From CAYUIG01 sp964444685 (GTDB taxonomy: Bacteria > Gemmatimonadota > Gemmatimonadetes > Longimicrobiales > RSA9): DNA of 64,000 nt. The notes under the pieces were generated by a model that was given only the letters and a program-made list of their open reading frames with translations, ran no database searches and was not told the DNA's origin. The stretch spans positions 1 to 64,000 of the forward strand of contig CAYUIG010000007.1 in the NCBI GenBank assembly GCA_964444685.1, in the 5' to 3' direction. The position numbers and the translations under genes are program-made. Of the stretch, positions 17,174 to 25,806 are shown one piece after another (position 1 is the first letter of the stretch; each line of letters begins with the position of its first letter).

Positions 17174-17830
17174 TCAACGGACGGCCGCCGCGGCCTCGAG
17201 GTCCTCGTCGCGGCCGGCGACGAGCAGCGTGTCCGACTCCTTCAACGGCGCATTGGGATCGGGGATCGGCAGCATGCGGTCGAGCAGGACGTCGTGGACG
17301 GCGACGACGCTGATCCGGTACCGTCGCGGGAGCTCGAGGGCGCGTAGCGATTTCCCGATCCACGAATCGGGGACGGCCATCTCCTGGATCGAGTAGTCGG
17401 GGCCGAGGCGGATGTAGTTGAGGATGCCGCGGCTCCCGATGCGGGTGGCCAGTCGGATGCCGGACTCGCGCTCGGGAAAGATCGTCTCGGTAACCCCCAT
17501 CCGCTCGAGCACGCGCGCGTGGTCGGACGAGATCACCTTCACGTAGATCTCCTTCACGCCGAGGTCGCGCAGCGCCAGCGCGGCGAGGATGCTGGCGGTG
17601 ATGTCGTCACCCGTGCTGACCACGGCCGCGTCGGCTCCGTCCGCGCCGATGCCGTCGAGCACCTTCGCGTTCCGGCCGTCGCCCACGGCCGCGCGCCCCA
17701 CGTACGGTGCGATCCGGTCGACCGCTTCCTGACTGACATCCACCGTCGCCACGTCGTGGCCGGCGCGATGCAGAGACTCGGCCACGGCGGATCCGAAATT
17801 TCCCAGCCCGATAACGACGAAGCGTTTCAT
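17174..17830 (-). CDS. trkA: TrkA/KtrA potassium uptake regulatory subunit
   Basis: This is a 218-residue cytoplasmic RCK protein that gates the TrkH/KtrB channel in response to nucleotides. The N-terminal Rossmann domain starts KRFVVIGLGNFGSAVAESLHRAGHDV. The chain continues through VVSTGDDITASILAALALRDLG and ERMGVTETIFPERESG, and the last ~80 residues form a TrkA-C domain (IQEMAVPDSWIGKSLRAL to DTLLVAGRDEDLE). One RCK unit is present, as in KtrA, rather than the double unit of enterobacterial TrkA. ATG 17830 follows GAGGAGG, 11 bases after the trkH stop, so the two form an operon. Confidence 0.93.
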   Translation of the reverse strand: MKRFVVIGLGNFGSAVAESLHRAGHDVATVDVSQEAVDRIAPYVGRAAVGDGRNAKVLDGIGADGADAAVVSTGDDITASILAALALRDLGVKEIYVKVISSDHARVLERMGVTETIFPERESGIRLATRIGSRGILNYIRLGPDYSIQEMAVPDSWIGKSLRALELPRRYRISVVAVHDVLLDRMLPIPDPNAPLKESDTLLVAGRDEDLEAAAAVR

Positions 17831-17841
17831 GGTCCTCCTCG

Positions 17842-19281
17842 TCAGCCGACGATGACGTCCTCGTCTGCGTAGCGGTAGAGCGCAGGCCGGCGCGGCAGCG
17901 CGATGGCGGCCGCGAAGACCAGCGGTCCGACCCGGCCGATGTACATGAGCACGATGGTCAGCCAACGCCCGGCGACGCTCAGCTCCGGCGTCGCGCCCAT
18001 CGACAGCCCCACCGTATTGAGCGCGCTGGTGGCCTCGAACATGTGCATCAGGAAGCTGCCGCCCGTCGCGCGGTGAGGCACCATCCCCGCCTCGAGCAGA
18101 GTGTACAGGAAGATCGCGGCGGTGACCACGCCGAACGCCAGCGCGAAGAGGCCCATGGCGCGCTGGATCGTATCGCCGGGGATGGAGCGACCGGCGATGC
18201 TCACGTGCTGGCGGCCGCGCAGCCGCGCCCACGCGAGCAGGCCGATGAGCGCGACGGTGGTCGTCTTCAATCCGCCTGCCGTCGAACCCGGCGAGCCGCC
18301 CGCGGTCATCAGGATGATCGTGAGGAACGCCGTGCCCTCCGATATCTGCGAGTAGTCGACCGAGTTGAAGCCGGCCGTCCTCGGCGTCACGCTCATGAAC
18401 AGGCCGTTGACCAACCGGTGGCCGGCCGGAAGATCGCGCAACGTGACGCCCCATTCGAAGAGGCTGAACAGCAGCCAGCCGCCGGCGATCAGGATCGCCG
18501 TGGTGGCGAGCACCAGCCGTGAATGGATGGACAGGCGGCGATGGCCGCGGCGCAGGAGGTAAAGCTCCTCCATTGTCAGGAATCCGATCCCGCCGAGGAT
18601 GATGAGCGACATCACGACGATCAGGGTCAGCGGCGACTGCTGGAACGGCATCAGGCTGTCCGAGAACGTCGAGAAGCCGGCGTTGCAGAACGCGCTGATC
18701 GCGTGGAAGATGGCGTGCCACCCGGCGTCCCGACCGAGGTCGGGCACCCAGAGTACGAAGAGGAGGAGCGCGCCAGCGGCCTCGAAGGCGAGGGTAAAGC
18801 GGATGAGGTCGCGCGTGAGTCGGCGGTGGTCGATGGGCGCGCCGGTCTCGATCGGCGGCGCGGTCAGCGCTTCATGGCGGAGCGACAGCCGCTGCCCGAG
18901 CGAGAGGATGATGAGCGTGGTGAGCGTGATGATGCCCAACCCGCCGAGCTGGATGAGCAGCAGCAGGAACGCCTGTCCGAGCGGCGTGAAGTACGTGGCC
19001 GTGTCGACGACGATGAGACCGGTGACGCAGACGGCACTCGTTGCCGTGAACAGCGCATCGACGAAGCCGAGCCGCGCGCCGGTGTAGAGGCCGGGCAGGA
19101 GGAGCAGGCCGGCGGTACCGAACGCGATCAGCAGGAGGAACGAACCGACCAGAAGCTGCGGCGGTTGGAGGCTGCGCCAGAGCGACACGCGGGGCGCGGC
19201 GCCGGCCGGGGTCCAGGGATCGACCCAGCGCCGGGGCCGATCACGGAACAGTTGCCGCCTCCCCCGTTTTCGCGTCCCCAT
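17842..19281 (-). CDS. trkH: TrkH/KtrB family potassium translocating subunit
   Basis: This is a 479-residue inner-membrane protein with about eight to ten transmembrane helices arranged as four M1-P-M2 repeats. The four pore loops are visible: SAVCVTGLIV, SAFCNAGFST, TPRTAGFNS and SALNTVGLSM. The conserved glycine at each selectivity-filter position is kept. The N-terminus is a basic cytoplasmic tail of about 35 residues. It is the ion path of a Na+- or H+-coupled or channel-type K+ uptake system and is encoded directly before its RCK partner. Confidence 0.93.
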   Translation of the reverse strand: MGTRKRGRRQLFRDRPRRWVDPWTPAGAAPRVSLWRSLQPPQLLVGSFLLLIAFGTAGLLLLPGLYTGARLGFVDALFTATSAVCVTGLIVVDTATYFTPLGQAFLLLLIQLGGLGIITLTTLIILSLGQRLSLRHEALTAPPIETGAPIDHRRLTRDLIRFTLAFEAAGALLLFVLWVPDLGRDAGWHAIFHAISAFCNAGFSTFSDSLMPFQQSPLTLIVVMSLIILGGIGFLTMEELYLLRRGHRRLSIHSRLVLATTAILIAGGWLLFSLFEWGVTLRDLPAGHRLVNGLFMSVTPRTAGFNSVDYSQISEGTAFLTIILMTAGGSPGSTAGGLKTTTVALIGLLAWARLRGRQHVSIAGRSIPGDTIQRAMGLFALAFGVVTAAIFLYTLLEAGMVPHRATGGSFLMHMFEATSALNTVGLSMGATPELSVAGRWLTIVLMYIGRVGPLVFAAAIALPRRPALYRYADEDVIVG

Positions 19282-19353
19282 CGACGGAGATGATGGGGCC
19301 CGGCGAGGGAGGCGGCAATCCGGAGGCCGCGCCGCCGATCAGCGCGGCCGTGG

Positions 19354-19557
19354 CTACGGCTGCGGGAACTGGCTCGTCGTGTCCATCCGCTCCGCGGGCG
19401 CCGGCGCGGTCTGCGCGGGCAGTTCGGCGGTATCGGGCTCGTTCTGGTCCTGGACGTAGGTGAAGATGCCCCATGCCGCGATGACGACGAGCAGCAGGGC
19501 GGCGAGCCAGGGCCAGATGCTGCGAGCGGGTTTCCGCTCGATGTCGATCTGCGTCAT
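19354..19557 (-). CDS. small single-pass membrane protein
   Basis: This is a 67-residue protein: a short charged N-terminus (MTQIDIERKPARS), one membrane helix (WPWLAALLLVVIAAWGIFTYV), and a proline/alanine/glutamine-rich tail. I do not recognise a family. The start codon is the last defined triplet before the assembly gap, so the ribosome-binding site is not visible. The gene may begin further upstream inside the gap. It lies between trkH and the PRC-barrel gene on the same strand. Confidence 0.5.
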   Translation of the reverse strand: MTQIDIERKPARSIWPWLAALLLVVIAAWGIFTYVQDQNEPDTAELPAQTAPAPAERMDTTSQFPQP

Positions 19558-19657
19558 NNNNNNNNNNNNNNNNNNNNNNNNNNNNNNNNNNNNNNNNNNN
19601 NNNNNNNNNNNNNNNNNNNNNNNNNNNNNNNNNNNNNNNNNNNNNNNNNNNNNNNNN
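19558..19657. other. assembly gap (100 N)
   Basis: This is a run of exactly 100 undefined bases, the conventional size for a gap of unknown length. It cuts the 3' end of the PRC-barrel gene and the upstream region of the small membrane-protein gene. Confidence 0.99.
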
Positions 19658-20319
19658 GGCAGCCCGTCGACGATCACGCTCTTGTGATCGCGATCGATGC
19701 GTGCGTGCTCCACCGGGATCAGGACGTGCCGGTCGATCGGCTCGAGCTCGAGCTTGCGCTCCTCGACGTCGCAATCGAGGTACCTTGCCTCCATCGATCC
19801 CGTGTCCACGATCAGCTCCGTCACCTCGCCGATGGCGACGCCGTCTGCGGCCACGACCTTCCAGCCGCGCGGATCGGGATCGCCCTTCGCCACGCGAAAG
19901 TCCTCGAGGTCGTGGAGCCGCTGGAGTCGCGGCTCATGCGCGTCGTCGGCCACGTAATCCTGGCGGACGGCGGTGCGGTAGCCGCTCTCGACTCCGCTTA
20001 CGTACGACGGCGCGACCGAGTCCGGGTTGCCATCGTACGGGGGAATCGATTCGAACTGCTCCTTCACCATCCCATCCACCCAGACGACGTCGTCGGAGCG
20101 GTCGACGCGCGCGTGACGGATGGGGACCAGCACGCGCTTCTTGAACATGCCGAGATCGACATCGAGGTAGCGCAGCTCGCCCGTTTCGTCGATCAGCATG
20201 TCGTCGACCCGGCCCACGCCTTCATCATCGATCGCCGTGCGCACCTTCCAGCCGCGCACGTCGAATGCATTCGGAGGGAAATCGCGGTCCGACACGCGGG
20301 ACAGGGAAGTCAGCGGCAT
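19658..20319 (-). CDS. double PRC-barrel protein, 3' end lost in gap
   Basis: At least 220 residues are visible before the gap. There are two PRC-barrel units. The first, about residues 15-110, has DVRGWKVRTAIDDEGVGRVDD, RYLDVDLGMFKKRVLVPI and HARVDRSDDVVWVDG. The second begins at about residue 150 with DPRGWKVVAADGVAIGEVTE, then ARYLDCDVE and HVLIPVEHARIDRDHKSVIV. Two-unit PRC proteins of this sort are cytoplasmic and of unknown role. The same fold forms the cytoplasmic part of the photosynthetic reaction-centre H subunit, but no membrane helix is present here. ATG 20319 follows GGAGGAG. Confidence 0.8.
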
Positions 20320-20344
20320 CGTCTCCTCCAGCGCTGCAACAACG

Positions 20345-20376
20345 AAAAAAAAGAGGCCGGCGTGATTGCCGGCCTC
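20345..20376 (-). terminator. intrinsic terminator after the first paralog gene
   Basis: Read on the minus strand, GAGGCCGGC and GCCGGCCTC form a perfect 9-bp GC-rich stem with a 6-base loop, followed directly by a run of eight T. It lies about 40 bases after the stop of the gene at 20415-21038 and before the PRC-barrel start. It is the clearest rho-independent terminator in the window. Confidence 0.88.
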
Positions 20377-20414
20377 GGTATGCACTCTGGAGGGCAACGC
20401 GCGTGCCAGCGCGA

Positions 20415-21038
20415 TCAGCTCTGGCTCCCCACGACGCGCAGTCCGGAGCGCCACGCGTCGCTCGTGACCGCGGCGGGACCGGCAAGCCGGCGGTGGTACA
20501 GGCGGTCGAGGACCATGATGTGCAGCGCCTCGAACAGCGACTCCCGGAGCGACACGGCGTCCATGTACGCGTACACGGCAACCGCCACGTCGGCCCCTTC
20601 CCCGCGCGCCTCCAGGCAGCGCAGTGCGTTCTGCACGTGCACCTCCAGGAGCATGCGCTCCGCGTGCCCCGTGTGCAGCTCGACCCACTGCCGCAGCTCG
20701 CGGTTACGCCGGCCGCGCAGGCGGCGAAGCACGCGGTCGAGGACGGTCGATGTATCGGACCAGGGGATCTCACCGTCGCCTGGGTTCCTGTCGTCTTCCC
20801 GGTTCTCGCGACCGTACGCGGCGAGCACGCCGTTCACGAGTTGCCGGTGCTGCTCGTCGGTCAGGTGGTGGAGACGGGAGTACATCGACAGGGCACGGGC
20901 GCCCGTGACCTGGCCGGCGCAGTGCCGCACGAATTCCAGCGCCTGGGCGAGGTGGGCCTCGGCGAGACGCTCGCGCGCCATCGCCAGGGCGAGCTCCAGC
21001 CGGAGTTTCGGATCCTGGGGTGCGTTGGGGTCGCTCAT
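20415..21038 (-). CDS. protein of unknown function, paralog A
   Basis: This is a 207-residue, probably cytoplasmic helical protein of a family that I cannot name. It is clearly paralogous to the gene at 22645-23301. Shared blocks are RERLAEAHLAQALEF, SRLHHLTDEQ, VLAAYGRE, and the strongest one, GRRNRELRQWVELHTG. The family is therefore defined here by two copies only. ATG 21038 was chosen because it aligns with the start of paralog B. An intrinsic terminator lies about 40 bases downstream, so this is probably a monocistronic unit. A 20-bp element shared with paralog B lies 28 bases upstream. Confidence 0.65.
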   Translation of the reverse strand: MSDPNAPQDPKLRLELALAMARERLAEAHLAQALEFVRHCAGQVTGARALSMYSRLHHLTDEQHRQLVNGVLAAYGRENREDDRNPGDGEIPWSDTSTVLDRVLRRLRGRRNRELRQWVELHTGHAERMLLEVHVQNALRCLEARGEGADVAVAVYAYMDAVSLRESLFEALHIMVLDRLYHRRLAGPAAVTSDAWRSGLRVVGSQS

Positions 21039-21065
21039 TCCGGGTCCATTCGAGACCCGGAGGAC

Positions 21066-21085
21066 GGGGGCAATCCGCATACCGC
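21066..21085 (-). promoter_or_regulatory. 20-bp element upstream of paralog A
   Basis: The minus-strand sequence GCGGTATGCGGATTGCCCCC lies 28 bases before the start codon of paralog A. It is identical to the element upstream of paralog B, while the sequences flanking it differ. It could be a promoter core for a shared sigma factor or an operator. Confidence 0.5.
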
Positions 21086-21211
21086 AACGGTTTTTCACCG
21101 CCTTGCCACGGAAGTGCAAGGCGTGGCGCGGCACCGCCCTCGTGACCCGCCGGTCGAGCCCGTGCCGCCGCGAGTACGGCGTGCCCGGCAGCCGGAAAAG
21201 AGTGCGTGGCG

Positions 21212-22585
21212 CTAGCGCACTCGCTGGCCGGCCCGGAACACCATGGAGGTGCGTCGCACGTTGCGGATGTCGGCCAGCGGATCGGCCGAAACGACCAGCA
21301 GGTCGGCTACCTTCCCGGCCTCGACCGTCCCGAACTCGTCCAGCCGCCGCATCGCAATGGCCCCGTTCCGGGTCGAGGCCACGATGACCTCCATCGGCGA
21401 GAGCCCGGCCGCGGCCATGGCCTCCATCTCGGGATAGACCGACGGTCCGTGGAGCGTCAGCGGGTTGCCCGCGTCGGTACCCATGGCGACCGGCACGCCG
21501 GCGCCGTGCACGGCACGCAGATTCGCCGCGGTCATCGCGAGCGCCCGTGCAGACTGCTCCTGCATGCGCGCGAGGACTTCTGCCGAAGGCTTGCCGGGAA
21601 GCGAGTCGGTGAGGAACGCCTTTGCGAGCGTCGCCTCATCCACACATCCGAGATCGTAGTCCTCTTCCCTGAAATCGCGCGCACGCAGCTCCGCGTACCC
21701 TTCGTAGACGGTGAGCGTCGGTGTGTAGATCGTTCCCTGCTCGCGCAGCAGGCGGAGGAACTCGTCGTCGACCGGCATGTCCTCGACGCTGTGCACGAGC
21801 AGCTTCGCACCCGCGCGCAGCGCATGCTTCGCCGCCCACAGGTTTGTCGCGTGCACGATGAGTGGAATGCCCGCGGCGCGCGCCGCCTCCCCCGCGATCG
21901 CGATCTGCCGGAGTGCATGCACCGTGTCCGCACCCATGCGCGGTGATACGAGGAACCACACCTTGATCGCATCGGTGCCGTTCGCGATCAGGTAGTGTGC
22001 ACCTGCGCGCGTCGCGGAATCGCTCGCCGTGTGGATGAACTGCCGTTCCGCGGGAACGTTCAGCCAGTGATCGCGCGTGGAGAGGAGTGGACCCGCGGCG
22101 GCAACGTGCGGTTGCGACGCGTCGCCCGTGCCCTCGTGTCGAAGCCCCCACGTCCACGGGTATCCGCCGACATCGAAGGTGGCGGTCACGCCGGAGCACA
22201 GGTACGACCGGAAGAAGGGTGTCGGGTCCTTCAGTCGCGCGACGGTTTCATCGTATGGGAATCGGCCGCGCGCGTCGTACGCGTCGGGTCGGCCGTCGGC
22301 CCACCCGGTCTGCGAGTAGTGCACGTGCGCGTCGATCAATCCGGGCAGAAGCCACTGCCCCGCAGCGTCCACAATCTCGGTACCGTTCGGCACCGGACAC
22401 TGCACGCGCGATCCGGCGCACGCGATGCGCCCATCGCGAATCACAACGACCGCGTCGACCACCGGCGCGGCGCCGGTGCCGTCGATGAGCGTGGCACCGA
22501 CGATCGCGCGCGCGGGCTCCTGAGCGCGCGCGGCCGTGGCTGCAAAGAGCAGAACGAATGGGATGCGGGCGATTGCGGATCTCAC
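21212..22585 (-). CDS. exported amidohydrolase-family enzyme (imidazolonepropionase-like)
   Basis: This is a 457-residue metal-dependent hydrolase of the amidohydrolase superfamily with a signal peptide (RSAIARIPFVLLFAATAARAQ). The metal-site series is complete: His-x-His in LIDAHVHYS, a candidate bridging lysine in TDAIKVWF, histidines in PLIVHATN and KLLVHSVED, and the final aspartate in MGTDAGN. A C-terminal beta segment (EAGKVADLLVVSADPL) is typical. Members hydrolyse cyclic amides, dipeptides or related compounds. The substrate is unknown. GTG 22585 follows GGAGG at six bases. The open frame further upstream is not used. The gene lies between the two paralog genes on the same strand. Confidence 0.87.
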   Translation of the reverse strand: MRSAIARIPFVLLFAATAARAQEPARAIVGATLIDGTGAAPVVDAVVVIRDGRIACAGSRVQCPVPNGTEIVDAAGQWLLPGLIDAHVHYSQTGWADGRPDAYDARGRFPYDETVARLKDPTPFFRSYLCSGVTATFDVGGYPWTWGLRHEGTGDASQPHVAAAGPLLSTRDHWLNVPAERQFIHTASDSATRAGAHYLIANGTDAIKVWFLVSPRMGADTVHALRQIAIAGEAARAAGIPLIVHATNLWAAKHALRAGAKLLVHSVEDMPVDDEFLRLLREQGTIYTPTLTVYEGYAELRARDFREEDYDLGCVDEATLAKAFLTDSLPGKPSAEVLARMQEQSARALAMTAANLRAVHGAGVPVAMGTDAGNPLTLHGPSVYPEMEAMAAAGLSPMEVIVASTRNGAIAMRRLDEFGTVEAGKVADLLVVSADPLADIRNVRRTSMVFRAGQRVR

Positions 22586-22644
22586 GGGCGCCTCCGGTCG
22601 GCAGAGGCCCGCCAATCTAGAGGACGCCGCCGCCCGCGGCGACG

Positions 22645-23301
22645 TCAGGCGCCCTGGATCAGCCTGAGAGTGAAACCGTCGTCATCGTCTTCGGCTTCCT
22701 CGGCCGGCGCGGGCTTCATGGCTTCGAGTTCGAAGAGGCGGTCGGCCACCGCGATATAGATCGCCTCGGCGAGCTCGTCACGGACGTGCATCGCCTCGTT
22801 GTAGTGGTGGACGGCCTCGAGCAGCGAACTCGCCTCGAGCAGCTGCGCCACCTGGAGCGCGCCGTCCACGTGCAGCCGGAACAGCTTCATCTGCGTCCGC
22901 CCGGTGTGCAGCTCCATCCAGCGACGGAGCTCCACGTTGCGGCGGCCGCCCAGCCGCTTCTTCATGCGCCGGAACAGCGACGCGGTGACGTCCCACTCCA
23001 CGTCGCCCGTGATGGCCACGAACGTGGTCGGCGGCTTCTCGCCCAGCCCTTCCGCGGCGCGGCCATAGTGGGCGAGCACCGCGTTCTTCAGGTGCTGGAA
23101 GTCGTCTTCACCGAGATGCTGCAGCCGGCCGTAGATGTCGAGCGTTCGCGGCGGCTCCACCTCGCCCGCCGCCCGCTCGATCATCTCGATGGCGGCCGCC
23201 AGGTGCGTCTCCGCGATGCGCTGGCGCATGATGGCGAACGCCACCTGCGCTTCCGCTTCCCGCGCCGGCGGCGGGGATCCGGGTCCTTCGGGTCCAATCA
23301 T
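22645..23301 (-). CDS. protein of unknown function, paralog B
   Basis: This is a 218-residue helical protein paralogous to the one at 20415-21038. It shares the blocks RQRIAETHLAAAIEM, YGRLQHLGEDD, VLAHYGRA, and GRRNVELRRWMELHTG. It differs by an acidic C-terminal tail (EEAEDDDDG) and a proline-rich N-terminus. I do not recognise a known domain. ATG 23301 aligns with the paralog start. The amidohydrolase lies 59 bases downstream and could be cotranscribed. The shared 20-bp element lies 60 bases upstream. Confidence 0.65.
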   Translation of the reverse strand: MIGPEGPGSPPPAREAEAQVAFAIMRQRIAETHLAAAIEMIERAAGEVEPPRTLDIYGRLQHLGEDDFQHLKNAVLAHYGRAAEGLGEKPPTTFVAITGDVEWDVTASLFRRMKKRLGGRRNVELRRWMELHTGRTQMKLFRLHVDGALQVAQLLEASSLLEAVHHYNEAMHVRDELAEAIYIAVADRLFELEAMKPAPAEEAEDDDDGFTLRLIQGA

Positions 23302-23360
23302 GGTGTCCGTGCCTGATGTGCGGGCCGACACCGGGGAGAGAGGGTGTTGCCGGGCTTGGT

Positions 23361-23380
23361 GGGGGCAATCCGCATACCGC
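23361..23380 (-). promoter_or_regulatory. 20-bp element upstream of paralog B
   Basis: An identical copy of the 20-bp sequence found before paralog A lies here, 60 bases before the paralog B start codon. Sequence on either side is unrelated to that around copy A, which argues for retained function rather than simple recent duplication. Confidence 0.5.
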
Positions 23381-23548
23381 TTCGGACCACCCCGGCCTAA
23401 CCATCTGATCCCATTGGCTCGCAACGACTTCTGCCGTCCGGCGAGGCGTTCGGCGCCCCGCACCGGGGCGGCGGGGCAGGGCCGGGATGCGGCAACCGCG
23501 CAACACTTCATGCACGCATGGGGCACGGCCGTTGCACTTGGGAAACGC

Positions 23549-25228
23549 ATGATTAAGCCCAAAGCGTCCCGGATGCGGAGGTCCCTCGCCGGACCGTCCG
23601 CGCTTGCGATCGTCGCGGCACTCGCTGCGTGCACCAACCCCGAACCGACCGGCCAGGCACGCATACGCGAGGCGCTTTCGGCCGACGATGAAGCGATCCG
23701 CCTTGTCACCGGCGACACGCTCCACGTGCACGAGTCGGTGCGCGCGTTCTACGAGCAGCGCGCATACGAACCGGCGTGGACCGGCGATGACGAGATCCTC
23801 GAACGCGGGCAGACGGTGCTGTCGTCGCTGCGTCAGGCCGAGGAGGACGGGCTGCATCCCGAGCGCTATCGCTACACGGTGATGAACCGCCTCGTCGAGA
23901 TCCTGGCCGAGGGTGAAGTGGATGGCGAACAGGAAGTCGTGGTCCTCGGGGACCTCGACCTCATTCTGACCGAGGCGTTTGCTCGCTACGCGTCCGACCT
24001 TGTGGCGGGCACGATCGATCCCGAGAGCGGCGGGCTGCCCTGGCGCATTCCACGCGGCGATCCGCCCGACGAAACGTTCATCCTGCGCGTCCTGAACGGT
24101 GAGGATCCCGCGGCGGTCCTGCGCGAGCTGCGTCCGGCTTCACCGTACTACAGCCGGATGATGGAGGCGCTCGCGCGCTACCGCGAAATCGAGAGCGCCG
24201 GCGGCTGGCCTGAAGTGCCCGAACTCGATGTCGACATCGGCGACCGTGACCCGGGCGTGGCCGCTCTTCGCCAGCGGTTGATCGCCGAGGGCGACGCGAC
24301 CGAGAAGCCACTCGCCGAACGCGGCGCCGCGCAGCCCGACGTATTCGACGAAGGACTCGCGGAGGCGCTCTCGCACTTCCAGATGAGGCACGACCTCGAT
24401 GCCGACGGAAGCATCGGACCGGCTACGCTGAAGGAGCTGAACACGCCCGTGTCCGAGCGCATTGCGGACCTGCGGCTCAACCTCGACCGCTGGCGCTGGC
24501 TGCCGCGCGAGCTCGGCGACCGTTTCATCCTCGTCAACATCGCGGGCTACGAACTCGAGCTCGTCGAAAACGACAAGCCGGTTCTCACGATGAACGTCGT
24601 CGTCGGCCAGGAAGGCTGGGAAACACCCGTGTTCGCCGACACCATGGAGTACATCGTCGCGAATCCGTACTGGAACGTGCCGCAGAGCATCCTCGAGGAC
24701 GAGATTCTGCCGGCCGTGCGCGCGGATCCCGGATACCTCGACCGCAATGACTACGAAGTCGTCGACCGCTCCGGTTCGAACGTTGTTTCCGCGTCCAGTA
24801 TCGACTGGAGCGACGTCTCCGCCGGCTCGTTCCCCTACCTCGTCCGCCAGCGGCCCGGACCCGGCAACGCACTCGGTGATCTGAAGTTCATGTTCCCGAA
24901 CGATCACAACATCTACCTGCACGACACGCCGGCAGGGCATCTGTTCTCGCGCACCGAACGCGCCTTCAGTCACGGCTGCATCCGCCTCGAGAAGCCGGAG
25001 GAGTTCGCACGCGCACTGCTCGACCGCGTCACGCGGGACGGTTCCGGTCAGCTCGATGAACTGCTCGCGGCCGACAGCGAGAAGTGGGTGAAGCTCGACA
25101 CCGGCGTGCCTGTGTACATCCTCTACTTCACCGCATGGGTCGGCGAGGACGGCTCCGTCCGATTCCATCACGACATCTACGGCCAGGATCGCGGACTCCG
25201 GGAGGAGATGCGGCGGAAGCTCACGTAG
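23549..25228 (+). CDS. murein L,D-transpeptidase lipoprotein (YcbB/LdtD type)
   Basis: This enzyme forms 3-3 cross-links in peptidoglycan in the periplasm. It is 559 residues from ATG 23549, and ATG 23573 is an alternative. A lipoprotein signal ends in the lipobox LAAC. A substrate-gating scaffold region (about 55-230) includes FYEQRAYEPAW and ARYASDLVAG. A PG_binding_1 domain (about 255-310) has ALSHFQMRHDLDADGSIGPAT. The YkuD catalytic domain (about 330-500) contains IYLHDTPAGHLF and the nucleophile motif FSHGCIRLEK (about Cys477). All catalytic residues are present. It is monocistronic, with a promoter for the next gene directly downstream. Confidence 0.92.
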   Translation: MIKPKASRMRRSLAGPSALAIVAALAACTNPEPTGQARIREALSADDEAIRLVTGDTLHVHESVRAFYEQRAYEPAWTGDDEILERGQTVLSSLRQAEEDGLHPERYRYTVMNRLVEILAEGEVDGEQEVVVLGDLDLILTEAFARYASDLVAGTIDPESGGLPWRIPRGDPPDETFILRVLNGEDPAAVLRELRPASPYYSRMMEALARYREIESAGGWPEVPELDVDIGDRDPGVAALRQRLIAEGDATEKPLAERGAAQPDVFDEGLAEALSHFQMRHDLDADGSIGPATLKELNTPVSERIADLRLNLDRWRWLPRELGDRFILVNIAGYELELVENDKPVLTMNVVVGQEGWETPVFADTMEYIVANPYWNVPQSILEDEILPAVRADPGYLDRNDYEVVDRSGSNVVSASSIDWSDVSAGSFPYLVRQRPGPGNALGDLKFMFPNDHNIYLHDTPAGHLFSRTERAFSHGCIRLEKPEEFARALLDRVTRDGSGQLDELLAADSEKWVKLDTGVPVYILYFTAWVGEDGSVRFHHDIYGQDRGLREEMRRKLT

Positions 25229-25250
25229 CCTTCTGGGGTCTGGAACTTCG

Positions 25251-25279
25251 TTGACTCCCGCTCCGCCTGCGCCTACTTT
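25251..25279 (+). promoter_or_regulatory. sigma70-type promoter
   Basis: TTGACT and TACTTT are separated by exactly 17 bases, just after the transpeptidase stop and 37 bases before the start codon of the small membrane protein. This is the best match to a housekeeping promoter seen in the window. Confidence 0.6.
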
Positions 25280-25315
25280 ATGGTGTCAAGTACTTGGCGG
25301 ACGAGGGAGGACACG

Positions 25316-25774
25316 ATGTCCGATTGGATGAGAGGCGGGCGCGGCCTGATCCTGCTGGTCGTGCTGTGGGTCGGCGGCTGGTTCGTGGGATTCGGCGGCG
25401 TGATGGAGGCGTTCGTGGACCCGCACGGCGAGCTGGTCGACATCTGGCCCGCGTTGATGGGGTTCGCGGGCTTGGTTGCGGGCATCGTCATGGCCGTGCT
25501 GCTCGGCCTGAGCGCACGCGGGCGCAGTCTGGCCGAGCTGTCGTGGGGCGCGTGGACGGCGGCGGGAGCGGTGAGTGGGCTGGTGCTCGGTGCGGTCGCG
25601 GTCTTCCTGGGGCTCTCGGACGACCTTGCGATCGACACGGCGCAGGTGCGGCCGATCGCGCCGCTGGCGCTGGTGGGCGTGCTGACGCTGATGGCGGTGG
25701 TCGGGGCGCTGGTGACGTCGCTGTTCTTCCGGCTCGTGGGCGGGCAGCGCCGCGCCGCGGTCGGCCGGGTCTAG
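25316..25774 (+). CDS. four-helix integral membrane protein of unknown function
   Basis: This is a 152-residue protein with four predicted membrane helices (about residues 10-30, 45-65, 80-105 and 120-145) and short loops. The first loop contains EAFVDPHGELVDIWPA. I see no signature of a known transporter or enzyme. The start is supported by GGGAGGA five to six bases upstream and by the promoter at 25251-25279. A strong hairpin follows the stop, so this appears to be a single-gene transcript. Confidence 0.7.
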   Translation: MSDWMRGGRGLILLVVLWVGGWFVGFGGVMEAFVDPHGELVDIWPALMGFAGLVAGIVMAVLLGLSARGRSLAELSWGAWTAAGAVSGLVLGAVAVFLGLSDDLAIDTAQVRPIAPLALVGVLTLMAVVGALVTSLFFRLVGGQRRAAVGRV

Positions 25775-25778
25775 GCCG

Positions 25779-25800
25779 CCGGCGCGCATTTTCGCGCCGG
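25779..25800. terminator. hairpin between convergent genes
   Basis: CCGGCGCG and CGCGCCGG form a perfect 8-bp stem around a 6-base loop that includes TTTT. It fills the 32-base space between the stops of the convergent membrane-protein and GNAT genes and probably ends transcription from both sides, although neither side has a T-tract. Confidence 0.5.
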
Positions 25801-25806
25801 TAACAC

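Noticed and set aside
19658..20319. Photosynthetic reaction-centre H subunit (PuhA)
   Set aside because: The PRC-barrel fold is shared, but there is no N-terminal membrane helix, two PRC units are present, and no photosynthesis genes are nearby.
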